Positions 14,237 through 16,228 of a DNA stretch of 16,228 nt are shown here, piece by piece (the stretch's first letter is position 1; every line of letters starts with the position of its first letter). The stretch is from JAKQHY01 sp034429675 (GTDB lineage Bacteria > Chloroflexota > Anaerolineae > B4-G1 > SLSP01), in NCBI GenBank assembly GCA_034429675.1, contig DAOUFX010000557.1:1-16228 (forward strand), given 5' to 3'. The notes beneath the pieces are model-generated. The model saw nothing but the letters and a program-made list of their open reading frames with translations. It had not been told where the DNA came from and did no database searches. The position numbers and the translations under genes are program-made.

Positions 14237-15331
14237 CTACAAATCCCGAATCCCCGAATCATCCTTGACGATGATTCCCCCGCCGATCACGGCATCGCCC
14301 TGATAAAACACCGCCCCCTGTCCCGGCGCGATGTCGCGCAGCGGCGCGGCCAACTGCACACGCGCCATCGCTTCCGCTTCAGGATAAAGCGTCGCCGCCG
14401 CATCCGCCGCCTTGTAACGAATCTTGACGGTAACAGGTAACGACTCCTGCGCCGGCGTTCCATCCACGTAGCAAACGTCGCGCACCCGCAGCTCCGAACG
14501 TCCCAGTTGTGGGGCGGGCCCTACGATCACCGCGTTGCGCGCAACGTCCAGGTCCAGCACGTACAGCGGCGCGGCCCAGACCAGCCCCAGGCCGCGCCGC
14601 TGGCCGATGGTATAAAAGGGCAATCCCTGATGCTGCCCCAGCTCACGCCCCGCCACATCGAGAATCGGGCCGGGGCGGACGCTCTCCGGGGCGTAGGTTT
14701 GCAAAAATTGGCGGTAGTCCTCACGCACAAAACAGATATCCTGGCTTTCCGCCTTTTGGGCGACGGGCAGGTTCAGACGCGCCGCAATCTCACGCACCTG
14801 CGGCTTGGTGTATTCGCCGAGCGGCAAAAGGACATGGCCGAGTTGCGATTGGCCGAGCATGTACAACACATAGCTTTGATCCTTCGCGCGATCCACGCCC
14901 CGCAACAGCTGAAAACGCCCGTCGCGCTCCTGAACGCGGGCATAGTGGCCGGTCGCCAGGAAGTCGGCGCCGAGCGATTGTGCCGTTTCCAGCAGAAAGC
15001 CGAACTTGATGGCGCGGTTGCACGCCAGGCACGGATTCGGCGTGAGCCCGCGCGCGTAGTCGGCGATAAACGCATCTACCACCTGCTCTTTGAACGGCAC
15101 CGTGCAATTCACTACGCGAAAGGGAATTCGCAAAGCATCCGCGACGCGACGCGCATCCGCGACGGGGACAGACTCATCGCTGAGAGCGCCGCCCCCGGCG
15201 CCCGGCTCCTTCCACAGCTCCAACATCACGCCGGACACGTCGTACCCTTGCTCCACCAGCATGGCGGCAGCGACGGCGCTATCCACGCCGCCGCTCATCG
15301 CCACGACCACTTTTTTAGTGTGAGGGTTCAC
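14237..15331 (-). CDS. mnmA: tRNA-specific 2-thiouridylase MnmA
   Basis: The protein has 364 residues. The PP-loop is SGGVDS (13-18). NPCLACN has C101 and C104, and QDICFV has C200. C104 and C200 correspond to the catalytic cysteine pair of known MnmA, and ATGHYAR (126-132) and KDQSYVLY are also conserved. The enzyme adenylates U34 of Lys, Glu and Gln tRNAs and inserts sulfur to form 2-thiouridine. Position 101 is Cys where the Escherichia coli enzyme has Asp (CxxC rather than DxxC), a pattern linked to iron-sulfur-dependent forms. The start is GTG 15331 with only a distant GGAG. It lies 11 bases after the last of three thioredoxin-fold genes, so it is probably translated from their transcript. 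It is convergent with the plus-strand genes. Confidence 0.95.
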   Translation of the reverse strand: MNPHTKKVVVAMSGGVDSAVAAAMLVEQGYDVSGVMLELWKEPGAGGGALSDESVPVADARRVADALRIPFRVVNCTVPFKEQVVDAFIADYARGLTPNPCLACNRAIKFGFLLETAQSLGADFLATGHYARVQERDGRFQLLRGVDRAKDQSYVLYMLGQSQLGHVLLPLGEYTKPQVREIAARLNLPVAQKAESQDICFVREDYRQFLQTYAPESVRPGPILDVAGRELGQHQGLPFYTIGQRRGLGLVWAAPLYVLDLDVARNAVIVGPAPQLGRSELRVRDVCYVDGTPAQESLPVTVKIRYKAADAAATLYPEAEAMARVQLAAPLRDIAPGQGAVFYQGDAVIGGGIIVKDDSGIRDL

Positions 15332-15342
15332 CGTTTCGCAGG

Positions 15343-15609
15343 CTACTCCAGCCCAGCCTCACGTAGCGCGCCGACGAGACTTTCCTTGCTGGGCGCCAGC
15401 CCCACGAATTTGACCAGGTCGCCGACAACGAGGGCTGGGGCATTGGTGATGGCGTATTCTTCCCAGGCCGGATCGCCGGGGCCGGTGTGGAACACAATCT
15501 CCACCTGATTGCCGTATTCGGCCTCGATCTGCTTGAGCAATCGCTTCACGGCCACGCCGCCGGAGCACGGCGGGATGGACACAAACGCCTCGATTCTTAT
15601 TTTAGACAT
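15343..15609 (-). CDS. Thioredoxin-fold small protein with single active-site Cys (PPCSGG)
   Basis: The protein has 88 residues. Strand KIRIEAFV is followed by IPPCSGG with C15 only, where the second cysteine position is Gly18. A helix, then strand QVEIVFHTG and the cis-Pro-like NAPALVVG (P58) follow. The C-terminus FVGLAPSKESLVGALREAGL closely parallels that of the upstream gene product (MCPDETTLNNALREGGL), so the two are paralogues. A monothiol form suits persulfide carriage or a glutaredoxin-like role more than disulfide reduction, which is inference. ATG 15609 has GGGAGGG (15616-15622) 6 bases upstream and overlaps the end of the previous gene by 13 bases. mnmA starts 11 bases downstream. 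Confidence 0.72.
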   Translation of the reverse strand: MSKIRIEAFVSIPPCSGGVAVKRLLKQIEAEYGNQVEIVFHTGPGDPAWEEYAITNAPALVVGDLVKFVGLAPSKESLVGALREAGLE

Positions 15610-15866
15610 AATCCACCCTCCCGCAGCGCGTTGTTGAGCGTCGTCTCATCGGGGCACATCCCTTCGATACGGATGGAACCGTTCACCACTGCCGCCGGAA
15701 CGCAGAAAAGGCGATATGCCTCGAATTTCTGCATCCCTTCGGCGCCTTTGTAAATCACTAACTCCAGTTCTCCTGCGTACCTGGGCGCAACTCGCGTCGC
15801 CAACTCCACCAGGGCCACGCATCCCGGGCACGGCGGGTCGCCGCTGAAGATTTCCAGTTTGACCAC
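15597..15866 (-). CDS. Thioredoxin-fold small protein, CPGC motif, cysteine-rich (GTG start)
   Basis: The protein has 89 residues. Strand VKLEIFSG precedes PPCPGC with C13 and C16, followed by helix, strand LELVIYKG and the cis-Pro-like FCVPAAVVN (C55, P57). Additional cysteines are C71 and C87, giving five in 89 residues, an unusually high number for a cytosolic thioredoxin. The start is GTG 15866, preceded by a G-rich AGGGGG stretch and only 2 bases after the stop of the first thioredoxin gene. The protein probably handles disulfide or persulfide chemistry with its two neighbours and MnmA. This role is inferred from context only. Confidence 0.72.
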   Translation of the reverse strand: MVKLEIFSGDPPCPGCVALVELATRVAPRYAGELELVIYKGAEGMQKFEAYRLFCVPAAVVNGSIRIEGMCPDETTLNNALREGGLCLK

Positions 15867-15868
15867 AG

Positions 15869-16126
15869 CTAACCCCCTAAATGTTTCTTGATGACGGGAA
15901 CCAACTGCGCCGCCGGGACAACCTTGCCCCGACCGGCAACTTCATCGCCGACCACCACCAGCGGGGTGGAAATGATGCCGTAAGCTTCCGCCTCCGGCCC
16001 CAATGCGTCCAGGTGGATGACTTCCACCTGCCCCGGGAATTGCTCCGCGGCCTGCCGCGCCTGTTGCTCGGCCCGCTTGCAGTTGGCGCACGGCGGCGTC
16101 GTTCCAAAAACTTTGATTTGTAACAT
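15869..16126 (-). CDS. Thioredoxin-fold small protein, CANC motif
   Basis: The protein has 85 residues. The order strand LQIKVFG, TTPPCANC (C13, C16), helix, strand VEVIHLD and cis-Pro IISTPLVVVGDEV (P55) is that of the minimal thioredoxin_3 group of archaea and bacteria, which is shorter than classical thioredoxin. It is the first gene of a minus-strand operon of three such proteins followed by mnmA. ATG 16126 has an ideal AGGAGG (16132-16137) with 5-base spacing, the best ribosome site of the operon. It lacks the extra C-terminal cysteines of the next protein. Its reaction partner is unknown. Confidence 0.78.
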   Translation of the reverse strand: MLQIKVFGTTPPCANCKRAEQQARQAAEQFPGQVEVIHLDALGPEAEAYGIISTPLVVVGDEVAGRGKVVPAAQLVPVIKKHLGG

Positions 16127-16228
16127 ACCAGCCTCCTCAGAAAATAGTCAAAAGTCAAAAAGTCGAAAGTCCAAAGCTGTCTCTGACGGCCAGGTTAAAG
16201 GGGGTATTTTTTGCACACGGGGACCGTG
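16127..16228 (-). promoter_or_regulatory. Upstream region of the thioredoxin-mnmA operon
   Basis: About 100 bases precede the operon to the window edge. They hold the ribosome site (16132-16137), the GTCAAAA array and, at the edge, a small hairpin CACGG-GGA-CCGTG (16216-16228). The minus strand is T-rich through the array, but no clean -35/-10 pair could be picked with confidence. The promoter is probably here or just beyond the window. Confidence 0.3.
16147..16175. repeat. Short tandem array, unit GTCAAAA, period 7-8
   Basis: Units GTCAAAA (16147-16153), GTCAAAAA (16154-16161), GTCGAAA (16162-16168) and GTCCAAA (16169-16175) lie directly upstream of the thioredoxin/mnmA operon. On the minus strand the array reads as T-rich GACTTTT-like units before the ribosome site and could overlap the operon's promoter or leader. 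Confidence 0.7.

Noticed and set aside
14507..15508. Long plus-strand open frame opposite mnmA (333 codons)
   Set aside because: It is antisense to a confidently recognised gene with full catalytic motifs, and its translation is not protein-like. It is a GC-bias shadow.

Overview
This window looks like chromosomal DNA of a moderately GC-rich bacterium, most likely a member of the Chloroflexota (Anaerolineae-like). That placement is an inference from protein style, not from a marker gene. The clues are an ATP-cone fused to a nucleoside kinase, a giant STAND/TPR regulator with eukaryote-like kinase parts, YhfC-type protease and Ig/zinc-ribbon membrane proteins, and spacers filled with short tandem repeats. 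No rRNA, tRNA, CRISPR array, transposase or phage gene was seen.

Layout. Positions 1-1475 hold a promoter-like stretch and an ATP-cone/uridine-kinase-like fusion. Positions 1476-1877 are non-coding and carry a compact multi-hairpin element, a further small hairpin and a good sigma70-type promoter that drives a class I-like PPK2 polyphosphate kinase (1878-2714). After a long inverted repeat, a plus-strand run extends to 14233. It starts with a 1706-residue protein in which a metallo-beta-lactamase fold, a STAS-like domain, a kinase domain with lost catalytic residues, a STAND ATPase and many TPRs are joined (2833-7953). It continues with a Nudix hydrolase, a DUF523-DUF1722 (TudS-like) protein and a YhfC-type intramembrane protease. 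Then come an ABC transporter pair (ATPase and permease), a membrane-anchored Ig/zinc-ribbon protein, an HD-domain hydrolase and a deoxyribosyltransferase-like protein. Many of these genes are separated by only a few bases or overlap (ATGA at 9490, TTGA at 13820), which suggests coupled translation within sub-blocks.

Positions 14237-16126 are on the minus strand and convergent with the rest. Three tiny thioredoxin-fold proteins, packed head to tail, lead directly into mnmA, the tRNA 2-thiouridine synthase. This MnmA has a CxxC in place of the DxxC of the Escherichia coli enzyme. The arrangement suggests a dedicated redox or sulfur-relay cassette for tRNA thiolation and is one of the two best candidates for an undescribed system. 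The other is the multi-domain STAND protein.

The spacers are notable in themselves. At least six arrays of 7-8 bp tandem repeats are present (near 80, 11353, 11380, 12244, 12305 and 16147). Each has a different unit sequence but the same period, and two of them can fold back on each other. All calls are from reading the sequence; no database search was possible.
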